Shown piece by piece: positions 1 through 10,500 of a stretch of DNA of 21,516 bases. Origin of the DNA: Azolla pinnata (lineage: Eukaryota > Streptophyta > Polypodiopsida > Salviniales > Salviniaceae); the NCBI GenBank assembly GCA_037176905.1, contig JBBBWG010010679.1, forward strand, positions 1 to 21,516, read 5' to 3'. Under the pieces are notes generated by a model. The model had not been told where the DNA came from and made no database searches. It saw nothing but the letters and a program-made list of their open reading frames with translations. A program made the position numbers and the translations under genes. Within the stretch, counting starts at the first letter, position 1, and each line of letters begins with the position of its first letter.

Positions 1-16
1 GGATTAGCCTAGAGAT

Positions 17-126
17 TTCTAGAAGGTTCTAGAATGTTCTATTCCTAGAATATTCTAGGATACTCTAGAAGGTTCTATTCCTAGAATATTCTAGGATACT
101 CTAGAATGTTCTAGAAAGTTCCAGAG
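17..126. promoter_or_regulatory. Heat-shock-element-like array
   Basis: Heat-shock factors bind alternating GAA and TTC triplets spaced by two bases. Five such triplets follow one another without a break, starting at 17 (TTC), 22 (GAA), 27 (TTC), 32 (GAA) and 37 (TTC). A second run starts at 104 (GAA), 109 (TTC), 114 (GAA) and 119 (TTC), with an imperfect GAG at 124. Isolated GAA-TTC pairs at 48/53, 68/73 and 84/89 lie between. A TATA-like box follows at 291. The array could be the promoter of a retroelement LTR, as known for heat-responsive copia elements, or a distal element of the phosphatase gene about 1.2 kb downstream. The match to the consensus is seen; function is inferred. Confidence 0.55.
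36..107. repeat. 36-bp tandem repeat, two copies, with an 18-bp palindrome
   Basis: A unit beginning GTTCTATTCC at 36 is repeated at 72, a period of 36 bases, nearly identical in both copies. Each copy carries the perfect palindrome TCCTAGAATATTCTAGGA (43-60 and 79-96). The repeat is embedded in the heat-shock-element-like array and supplies part of its GAA/TTC triplets. Confidence 0.8.
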
Positions 127-189
127 TTTTCACTGAATACAATAATAATTATATCATAGGAAACTAGGCTTTAGCATTCCACGTTCTGA

Positions 190-261
190 TAAGCTACTTC
201 AATGGTTAGGTTTTTCTATCATGTAGTACAAGATCCTAGGTTCAAATCCAGGGGAAGCCTA
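190..261 (+). other. tRNA-like segment with pol III A and B boxes (SINE head or tRNA relic)
   Basis: An exact B box, GGTTCAAATCC, lies at 239-249. About 30 bases upstream is an A-box-like stretch, CTACTTCAATGGTTAGG (194-210). The segment ends GGGGAAGCC. The T-arm forms four of five pairs, but I could not draw a convincing anticodon arm, so this is more likely the tRNA-derived head of a SINE or a decayed tRNA than a working gene. It sits between the heat-shock-element array and a TATA box, so the arrangement may be chance within a degenerate repeat. Confidence 0.35.
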
Positions 262-290
262 ATGTTCTTAACAGTTTCTTACACTAAGCC

Positions 291-300
291 TATATAAAAA
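291..300 (+). promoter_or_regulatory. TATA box candidate (possible LTR promoter)
   Basis: TATATAAAAA follows the heat-shock-element array by about 165 bases. The downstream 130 bases (to about 449, ending TTCTTGACA) have the look of an LTR R/U5 segment, but I find no partner LTR and no primer-binding site. No open reading frame of note starts nearby. The call rests on the motif and its position only. Confidence 0.3.
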
Positions 301-704
301 TCTATCCCACAATGTTGGATCCATTTCAGTTTAACACTAGTCTTGGGCCCCACCATGTAATCCCGCTTGTACTTGTCATTATAATACAAAAGAGTTTTTT
401 CTCTATGATATATCTCTTGTGTTTTCCTAATAGGTTCTTGACAGCGGCCAATGACTACAAGTGAAAAGAGTTAGTTATCCGACATTTCAAATGACGGAAT
501 AATGACATAAGAGTAATGGCTCACTTTAGTGGCCATAGAAAGAAAAGAAGGAAGAAGAAGATGATAAACAAATACAAATAATAAGAGATATGATCTAGTT
601 GATTCAATTTCTTCAAATATAATAATTAAAATAGATCGATTATAATGTAGAAAAACTTAGCATTTCACCAAATCAAGATTGACTATAGGAGGTAGCTTTG
701 TAAG

Positions 705-776
705 GGCGATACAGTCAAGAGGTAAGACAAAGGATTGCAAATCCTTGATTCCCCAGTTCAAGTCTGGGTGTCGCCT
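705..776 (+). tRNA. trnC-GCA: tRNA-Cys(GCA), plastid type
   Basis: A full cloverleaf can be drawn. The acceptor stem GGCGATA (705-711) pairs with TGTCGCC (769-775) with one G-T pair. The D stem is GTC/GAC (714-716/726-728). The anticodon stem is AAGGA/TCCTT around loop TTGCAAA with anticodon GCA at 737-739. The T stem CCCAG/CTGGG (752-756/764-768) closes the loop TTCAAGT. The discriminator base is T, as in plastid trnC. The sequence resembles plastid trnC-GCA rather than a nuclear tRNA-Cys, with changes in the D arm. It is likely an old insertion of plastid DNA, possibly carrying AT-rich plastid spacer on either side. Whether it is transcribed cannot be told. Confidence 0.75.
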
Positions 777-905
777 AGTCAAGTTTTTACTTGTGTTGGT
801 TATCTAGATTTTTTTTAAAAGGGAGTAGAAAAGGAATGTAAGGCTAAGTAAAAAAAGGATAGCAAAAAAGATAGAAAGATTAACCTTTTAATTATTGTTA
901 ATTTA

Positions 906-968
906 CTATTGGCAGAGATTGTTTCCTGTGCCTGTCGAAACAAGATACAAACCAAGATGCTCTAACCA
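906..968 (-). repeat. SINE-like relic
   Basis: On the minus strand, TGGTTAGAGCATCTTGG (968 to 952) resembles a tRNA A box and GTTTCGACAGGC (941 to 930) a decayed B box. GGAAACAATCTCTGCC (926 to 911) follows, which recalls the body of Au-type plant SINEs. The A-B spacing is about ten bases short of a true tRNA. A 16-bp direct repeat, AAAGATAGAAAGATTA, at 867-882 and 1076-1091 brackets the region and might be a target-site duplication. Confidence 0.3.
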
Positions 969-1164
969 AATACCTCGATTCGAGCAAGTCATATTGATGA
1001 CGTGTTGTAAAATGTGTCGTCCATGATCGATGTATATAGTAGAATAGTAGAACTCCACAGATACACAAATAGGATAAAGATAGAAAGATTATATTAATAT
1101 TGTTGTTGATGATCTCTCGCACGCACACTCGCACTCTCTAACACTTCCCCTGACACGACTAATG

Positions 1165-1184
1165 TAAATATATATAATAATATA
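1165..1184 (+). promoter_or_regulatory. AT-rich TATA-like stretch upstream of the phosphatase gene
   Basis: TAAATATATATAATAATATA lies about 180 bases before the proposed start codon at 1366 and is the best core-promoter candidate there. No other promoter element is evident in 1141-1365. The evidence is positional only. Confidence 0.2.
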
Positions 1185-1365
1185 GAAAAGTTATTTTGGT
1201 ACGAGCCTACCTCAAGCCTCTAGTCCAGAAATATGAGGGCATGAGAGCTTTATGTTCTCAATATAACATGGGAGGCCATGCAAAAAATAAGGGGTTAGAG
1301 GGGAGGAATATGTTCATAATAGAAATGTCTACGAGATAGTCCTATGCTGTAAGACTGAGAGCGAG

Positions 1366-1511
1366 ATGTCCATCGCCTGTGTTTTGGGCGGCACTGGCAT
1401 AGCCATCTCTTGCTGCATCCCCTGCCCCTTTCCCTCTTCCTCTCCCTCTGCGGCAGCAGGGCTGGCCGCAGGATGCAGGCTCTGTCTACATGGCCTCTCC
1501 TCCCCCCACAG
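1366..1511 (+). CDS. Exon 1 of the PAP phosphatase: transit-peptide-like leader
   Basis: The exon encodes MSIACVLGGTGIAIS... ending GLSSPH plus two bases of the next codon. The ATG is the first after in-frame stops at 1264 and 1288. The exon ends at CACAG|GTATTC. Its phase (two leftover bases) is the only one of the three frames that fits exon 2. No homology supports it, only composition and phase, so the true start could lie elsewhere. Two overlapping ATG frames at 1410 and 1490 end in the wrong phase. Confidence 0.55.
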
Positions 1512-4500
1512 GTATTCATAATCTCATTCCTGCCCACCCTCTCTCTCTTCCTCCCATTTATGTGTGCACGCTTTCAATGTCACTTTTCTCTTTTTTCCCT
1601 CCCTTAATCTCAATTAAGTGCCGATTTCCAGCACGTGGTTCAAATCAAATGACATCCCTCTATTCTTACGACGAGTCTGATGCTGCATTATGACTTTTTT
1701 CAGGAATTTATTCTAAGAATCGATTTCATCATGTAGAAACACTAAGAAATCTCACCTGTAGTTTCTCAAATCTATTTGCTCACAACTTGCTCTGTTCATG
1801 TTTTCATGCGAATATCATAGGAACAGCGCATTTGCTTAGTTGACATATAGTTTTATAGAAAAATTCAAGCAGTGGACTGACATCCAACAACTAAGACAAC
1901 ATTTCTTCCTCATTTACTGATGAATATGGAAGCATATGCACATGTGCCCAACATGCACACATGCACATATATACATTCATAAGATTACACGGATTTCTTA
2001 AAATGGTAGTCTCCTTATGGATCAGATTGCTTCTATAAGGAGCCAATTGCATTAATCCCTTTAAGTGATATTGGTTCATCATGGATCATATTTCCCTCCA
2101 CTAGAAGGTATTTGCTTGATGAAATTTATTTTTGCATGCTATGAATTATCATGTCCAAGAGGATCCCCACCTCAGGGGTATGTCAATGATCTGTGGAAGC
2201 AATGATGTTAGGTTTGATCACAGTGGTTTTTAGCTGGGAGAGCAAGGATTTACGACATCATTTCCTCAAAGGAGCTGGATTTCAGGAAAATGCTAAAGCT
2301 ATGTGTTTGCATTGGAGTTATGTTTCGGTTTCATTCCTTTAGATGGTTTCTGGATAATGCAGAGCTCCAAACCTGAGTTTCTTTTCAATGAGGATACTTA
2401 GAAAGGAATTTGGTGATATGACTAATTACCTAGTATGTAGATGACTAAATACATAACACGGTGAGGCATGGACTTCCTAGGTGCAAGTTTACATTTATCA
2501 GAAACACCATGCCAATATCTACTGATTTGAGGAATGCAGGGAAATCTCTGTTGTACTGAAGCAAAGGTTAGAACTGTACTACTTTTGTCATGAGCTACAA
2601 AGAAAGAGATCAAAGGAACCATGGAAATCTGAAAAATATTTGTGTTGACACACAAGGGTAGATCTTTTTATTTCAATGCCATGACAATCGAGCATAATGT
2701 CCAGAAGATGGCTTAACTCAAATGAAATATAATCTTGTTTTGTTCAAAATTAGACTTGTTTTAGATGAGTAAGCATATATCAAACACATCTATTTGTGTG
2801 CATATGTCTATGCATATCAAACATAATATCTATCCAAATTTCAAATTTCATGATTCAATAATGCACATTATATTAGTGCTTTACCTCTATGGAAAAAATA
2901 TATTTTTCCAAGGTAAGGCCTCATGGTGACTGAATGTGTAAAATATTAAAATTTAACACATGCTTTTAATTTAAAATTTTGACTTGAGCCAAATCATCAA
3001 TCCATTCCTAGTTCGTGAATCAATATAATATCTTCTCATAGGTGTGTATGCAATGCAGGTTATATGCTTCCTCCAAAATCGAAAGATACTGCCCCCCACC
3101 ATGTTTTCCTTTCAAGGCCTCGTTGTATAAGCAGGAGCTTGAAGCAGCAGTTGATGTTGTTGAAAAGGCGTGTCGCCTGTGTAATGATGTATGTTAACTC
3201 TTCCTTTCTATGGAAATAGTGTCCCAAGGTCACGAACATATATATGTGTATGTGTGTGTAATATCTTTTGAATTCCTTGCACATACTTACCACTTACCTA
3301 AAGAAAATCATACAAAACATTGGTGCAATTTGCACTTGTTATTGTGAAGGTAAGTGAGCTTATTATGTAGGGGTCATAAATGTAATTTGGATATAAAGTC
3401 AAGTTCCACCTTTACAATAACCTTGCTATATGGACCCAAGCCCTAGGTCTCAAGTCTATTTAGGCTTGGTAATCAAGTGGAAAGGCACTTCTGGTTATCT
3501 CTCCGATTAAATTGATTGTCTTTAATCCTTGTTGGTGCTTTCTATTTTTAATAAACCTGCACCAACTAAGGTAGTAGTCCTTCTGGTCAATTATGGCCAT
3601 GCCCATAGCACAGGAAATTTTCTTGTTGGGTGTAAAGGCCCATAGTTCGCAAATCAAATTCATTATTCATACATGTGAACACATTATTCACTGTGGCTGA
3701 ACACCTGTTATTGTGATGTGAACATACCCTTTTAAGGGTTAGTATAATAGCATTTTGCACAGACTCAGGCGGTTGGGTGCACCAAATCAGATTCTCCTTT
3801 TCTCTATCTACATTACTGATTTTTGCACCTCATCCCTACAATAGCTGTTGCCTCTGATGTTCGTCTTTCCTTAAAACTGGTAGTCGAGCTTAGTTCTCTT
3901 TCCGCTGCTCTGCTGCTGGAACTTTTCAGATTCTGAATCTGCAGGAAACTCTTTAGCTTTCCTTCTTTAAAAATAATAGGTAACATTTCTTGTCACAAAT
4001 CTGACTACTGTTCTAAAGAAATCTTTCACAGTTTTTGGGGCAATGGTCTCTTCTTCAACTAGAGCAAAAAATCTCTTTGAGGGTAAAGGTTTTGTTATGG
4101 AAAGAGCATATGCGAGGCATCCACTTTCTGAATGATACGAAGGTGCTTTTGTGCAAAAGAAGTAGAGAGCATAGAAGATGATGCATGGACCACTTTGAAT
4201 AAGAAACCAATTTCATATGTTAAAATGGCCTTCTTTGATGAGATCCTAGTGGATATAAAGGGCTTGATTATTGTTCACAAAGTGTGGGAGAAACTTAAGA
4301 TGACTTACGAGAATAGTACTTCTGTGAATGAGGTACGTTTGATGAGGATACTTGTCAAGATGATGCTGGACGAGTTGAAAGGTGCAATAGAACATCTATC
4401 GTTCTTCACAGGTACTCTCCCACTTCAAGATTCAAGACTGCCAGCTTTTGACAACAACCTTAAGGCTAGTTTTTTGCCTATGAAAGTACCTAAAATTTGG

Positions 4501-7500
4501 GCAACAGTAGTTGGTTCACTAACGAATAACACCAAATTAGATTCTCCTCTTCTCTCTTTACAGTCATGCTTTCTGCACATCATCCCTACAATAGCTGTTG
4601 TTTCTCACATCCCTCTTTCCTTAAAACTCTGTAATTACGTTTCGTGTGTGGGGCGCTCCAATAGTTAAGTATGGCTCAGTGTATTTTGGATTACAAGTTC
4701 AGTTTATTCTTGTATCTTAAAGAATTAATTTTGCATTCACTTTGAAAAGTTTATAAACTAGTGGGACTCTTGTCACTCTTGCAATTTTAAAATATGCAGG
4801 AGGTATCACTGCTGTGATTTTTACAATGTAGAGTTATTATAATTGGTAGGTAAATTCTAATAGGAAGTCTATATGATCAACATATTATTTTTTGGATATA
4901 AACACGTTGAGCTCAGAACTGATTTAGGTCAGGGTTTTTTTGTCATTCACTCTCTTCATGTAATCTGAACCTGCCAAATTTTGTATCTGCAGATTTATTT
5001 ACACATCTTGATATTATGGATATTGATTTATACAAGCCGTTTCCAAATATTTAATATGTAGAATGTACTTGACTCTGATAATTATTCCACACCAGGAAAA
5101 ACTAGGTTTAAATGTATGCATTTGAGTGTAAGGCCACCTTTTATGAACTTGTGGTCTAGATCATATTCTTGCGGAAAGCAGTATGATGTAAGTATGCAAT
5201 GCTTTCTTACTTGCCATGTATATCGTTTTGACATAATAAGGTTACATTTTAGAAAGAGGAACTAATATTCTAGTTTGTAACATTGTCCTCATTTCTAATT
5301 AAAGTATGATATCATGACTAGAGAAAGGAATGTCATTTTTTTGACGGGTGATAACTTTGTAGAATTCGTGCTTAATGTACAAGTCCAAATTGTGGTGCAC
5401 ACAATATAAGCACTTCCACAAACATTAACTGAGAAAATTGGGATTTTGTTCTGATAATGAGCTGTAAATGAGCGGACTCAAGCTGAAAACATGAATTATG
5501 AACTTGTTTGGGTTAATACACTTGTACATATCTAACTGATGTGTTTCGTTACTGTGTATAGGTGCAGCATTCTATGATGGAGGGAAAGGAGCAAATGAAC
5601 AAGAGTGATCAGAGTCCAGTTACAGTTGCTGACTTTGGAATTCAAGCCCTTATTAGCATGGGTATGGTACAGTTGTGAGATAGAACTTTTATCTCTCTGG
5701 AAAATGTTCGGATGATTCTGAGAGCTTTGAAAAGAATGAGAGTTTTGCATTGTCTGCTTACATTTAAGTAATTTGAGGTTATGTAATTAATATAGGACAT
5801 ACATAGAAGGGGATATATATGATTTCTTGCGGAATTTTACTGGTTTTCACAATATCTTAAGGGCCTATGTGAGGGCTTGTCTTTTGGGTTGAGCTTCATA
5901 TGCTTATAAGCAGTTGGTACAGTGCTGAAAGTGACTAGCATTGAAGGAAAAATTTATATGTAGGCCTCTAAACTCTTCTCCTGCATAAACATTCTTTGCT
6001 ACTTATACTTGATGTATCACAGAACTTGGGCGAATATTCCCTTCAATTCCTCTTGTTGCCGAGGAGGATGCTACTTACCTGCGACGGGGTCGGGAGGAGG
6101 CAGAAACAGCAGCAGCAGTAACAAATGATGAGAATGGGAGTGCATCCAACGTGCCTGAAGGAGTAGTACTGCTAGACATGGTTGTTGAGGCTGTGGCCAA
6201 AGTGGCATCATCTACAGGAGGACCTAGACTTGTGAATGATGATGACATCTTAAAAGCAATTGATAGAGGCTATCACATCTCTGATATTCATTCAAGCAGC
6301 TCCACCTTTTGGGTATGCATACATACCTGAACACACACACATATGCACTTTATTCTTCTTCATTAAACACTGTTCTAGTTGAATGCAAATTATCTATCCG
6401 TCTCTTAAACACAAACAAATCATCTCCTGTATACAAGAGGTATAAACATAAGGGAATACTACTGATCCTCAGTATTGTGTCCTCTATAGAGTCTGAGCGT
6501 TCTTAACGTGTTCCTTTAATTGAACTATTTAGCTCGATTTGCCAGCTACAAACTAACTGGATGATGTCTGCCTTCTGATTTATTGAGTACTGCCACATCT
6601 CTCCTGTTCCTTTTTCATAGCTCATAACTAACCTTCCTTCCTATCTTGCACATCTCAGGATATGTGCATGAAACTGCATATGCTAGAACATTGATGTGCA
6701 CATTTTAACTTTGCCATTATGAAGTGCATTATGTGGTCTGCTAAAAAGATATATGAATAATGGTTTGCTAGCTAATGTATATACAATTTTTCTTTACTAT
6801 CTTATCATGTGTTGTAAATTTAAAGAAGATGGACTAATTTAAATTCTAATGAATCCCTCAGGATGGTAATGATTGATATGTTTTCATGAACATCATTTCA
6901 CTCCTTACGTATTAACAAGGCAGTTTCCCATGATAAAAATTTTAAATACTTACTATCTTTTCTCTAACCTGAGTGGACACCATATATAAGCAACATGGTT
7001 GGGGAATCTCACTGTTTCACAAAATCCGATTTTTGTTTCTTCTGGTATAGGTGCTTGATCCAATTGATGGAACACGTGGATTCTTGGAGGGTGGAGATTC
7101 ATTGTATGTGGTATATTCATTTCTTCTCATATTTTATTCTCGAATGGGAAATCATTCACAGCTACTTTTATTGAGTTTAGATCCTAACCTAACAGTTTAT
7201 GTACATTGCTTCTAAAACAGGATGTATTCTTTTAAGTAGCTTTACACCCATTTTATATGTCCAGATTGGTTTGGCATTGGTAGTAGAAGGAAGGCTAGTA
7301 CTTGGTGTAATGGGTTGTCCATCTGTTACACACGATAATATGAAGTCCAGAACAGGCAGACGCCTGATACAGTCACTACACAAGCTAATGAAACCACGAA
7401 CTCCAGAAATGACTGGAATCCTTGTGGCTGCAAGCAGTGGCTTTGGAAGTTGGGTTAAGCCTTTGTCTTTCATGCAACATGGAACTAGTAGAAGCTTGGT

Positions 7501-10500
7501 GGATGAAGAATTCGCACAGTGTTTTGTAGATGGAAGTTCTTCATTGGACACAGCATGGTGTGGTCTTTCACGACATGAAGTTTGGGATTCGTCACCATTG
7601 GCTCATATTACAAATTTGAATTCAGCATTTTGTAGCGAGTTTGCCCTCTCTTTTTGCTGTGGAAGGTATTTTCTCTCTGCTAATTGTGCATCAATCTCCT
7701 GTAGAATTTCCATTTCTGAATGCAGAGCATTGTGTAGTCTTTGCAAATATATGGCTGTTGCTGTTGGAGCTGTTTCTGTTGTTCTACTTCCGCAGGCCAA
7801 AAAACATGTTAAGGTTAGTGAATGAGCTGTTCTAAGCACATGGTGTTGCATTTCATTCATCTGAATCTGCAAAGTTGTCCACATAATGTTGAATTTGGCA
7901 CTGTGCACACGGCATGGGCCATATTGCTTTTGCTTGCAGTATAGAATAGTATGATAGTACAACTTCCATGAGGTAAAGGTTCGAGCGAAATATGTATAGA
8001 TTGAATAGAATAACAAGTGAATGTATGTTTTAGTCAAAAATACAAACTACTCAATTCTAAGAATTTACCAAATAGAAAAGGAACAAAACAAAGAGAAATA
8101 GTTCAAAAGATAAAAGTAAATATCATCATGATGGGTGACAGGGGTTCGAGTTTATACCCTTTTATGTACCCGTGATTAAATGCACATCACATCTCTCCAC
8201 CCACATACGTGAGTCGTCATACATCTAGGTATCAAAAGTCCAAAAATAAGCACTTTTTAACACGAGATAATCATGAGTATTTGTCAATCAAGTTATTATG
8301 TTTAAGCATAGGCATATAACACATTTATCAGACCAAAATGTAAGGATTGAAGTTTGCTTTGATACCAAATGTAATATCCAAACTGAAGTTAATCCTTTAA
8401 TGAAACGAAAACTAGATTTATACCATTATATGCGCTATCATCCATCTGCCTTGCACCAAAGTGACAGTGCAAACACGAACTCTTGGTTGACAACTTCTCA
8501 TGAGAGGGCTTGATCCAGAACCACATGATTGTGGACTTGCCAAGCGGCCTAAGGGTTATGCCTGTTATTGTAGAAACTGGCCTTATAACCAATGACACAC
8601 ATTAAGTCTTTCCAAGAAAGCTGATGACGCACTAGTAACCATCTGAAACATATACAACTAGATAGATGAGTTTGGGCATAGTTGAAAGTCAAAACACATG
8701 CTGTACTAAACACATTTTTTCAAGAATAAGTAGTTGAGGCGTGCCACATGGCGACTGTTGGGTGAGAGCAGTTCTCCAATCAAACCACTGCTCATGTACT
8801 GAAGAGATGTGTAAAAGACATTATGTAGGATTGCCATGTAGTCCTTATGATGACCATATAGGTATGGAGAGAACTCTAGATTAGTGACCAACATTGTAAA
8901 GATCTACCAGTGCGTTTTGAATTGTAAAAGGAAACTACTGGGGGCTTATAAATGGAAAGGTACTGAGAGCTTGACATGAAAATCGAATTCTGTTAGGAAT
9001 ATTTACTAACAACTCTTGGATTAATGATGGTTACACACAAGGAAAAAGAGAAAGGTAAAAAGTTATGTAAGAAAGAAAATATATCTTCAATTGTTTCTAT
9101 GTCTCAAAAAGAAAATAAAATTGAATAGATATATGCATGAGTTCTTAGCATGTCTAGCTACATATCAAGGATGCAAGATCATGTCCTTAGATCAACTGAA
9201 TCTTTTTTCTTTGAAAAATCTCTACTCTAACATGGAAAGATGTTTGAAGTGGGGGGAGGCCTTTGGTGCTTTGCGATAATGGCATTGATGACAGATGATG
9301 GGGTCTTGGTAACATTGCGCATGGCCTATGTGTATGACACATTCTGATTGCTTGATCAATGCTGACCCCCTTCGATTGTCCTTGAGGAGAGCCTACTAGT
9401 ATTTTCCTTGTTAGAATTGTTGCATGAAAAAGAGTCACTAAATTAAAGAAATTCATGATTGTTCTTCGTTGATGAGTTGTGTGAGTGTATTTTTTACTGT
9501 GTTTCTTGAGTTCTAGTAAGAATAATCCCAAACAGTGTTAGTCTTTGTATTACATTATCTTGAATAATGAGGTAAAACCATTTCTGGAACTTATTTCATA
9601 GAATACAAAACAGTAATGATCTTTCGATTCCACTCTTGAATGACATAGGGTTTTAACTTCACATATTATACTCTTTGAATCCTAAAAACCTGTATTTAAT
9701 ATGAACTGAGAAAGGTTGAGTAGATAGATAGATAGATAGATAGATTTGATTATCGTCTTCGTAGGTCAAATATGACCTATGAGACCAAAAACAATACCTT
9801 TTACAGTATACATTTGGTTGTGAGGAGTGACTCTTGATGTTCAAGGATTTTACTAATGAACATCGCAATTGAGAGTGCATAGTGAGGGTTGTGAGAGGAA
9901 TGTGTGTTAAGGATTGACTTTAGTAGAGGATATGTGGAAAGCACATTCGAATGTGATCAAATACCGGGCATTCTATCAAAGTGTGATACTCAGATTCTCG
10001 AACTTGTTCAGGGCAGAGTGTACATAGTCGGCTAGTGTCATCACTTATGCCCCAACACCCTGTCTCACGTTGAAGAGAGTGAGAGCTAACGTTGATATAA
10101 GCAATAGTTTTGATAGCATATAATGGGATGAGTTCTAATATGTAAGCATGTGTTCACTTCCCGAGTTTGGAAAAGAACCTGGTTTTGTAGTCCAATGCAA
10201 CCACCATAGTATAATGTATGAATTGTGAGCCTCCACATCTTTCCCATTCTGTGATACATGGCTACTGCAAAAAAGCTTGTATCATGTAGGAATTTCTTGG
10301 TCCGTCATTGAGTAGGTGCATTGCATCCATCTTCTAAACCATTTCTTTATATTTTCCATTCAATCAAAACATAAAATTTCGCTCTTATGTGTCTTTTGGA
10401 TCCTTTTACTAGCTTCCCATGTAATTTGTGGAAGTCGATCTGAAGGGCTTTGTTAACAACCCTTTCCATGGCCATGATCTCAATTGGAAGCAATCCGGTC

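Noticed and set aside
1410..1693. Two overlapping plus-strand frames starting at 1410 and 1490 (the second begins MASPPPTG, transit-peptide-like).
   Set aside because: At the donor 1511|1512 they leave zero and one base, while exon 2 needs two. Neither can join the phosphatase frame.
4132..4668. A 178-codon open frame in intron 2 as a separate host gene.
   Set aside because: Its sequence is copia gag up to about 4530 and then a direct repeat; there is no stop-free full gene or independent promoter.
7603..8037. A 144-codon minus-strand frame.
   Set aside because: It is antisense to exons 6 and 7 and resembles no family; it looks like a shadow of the coding strand.
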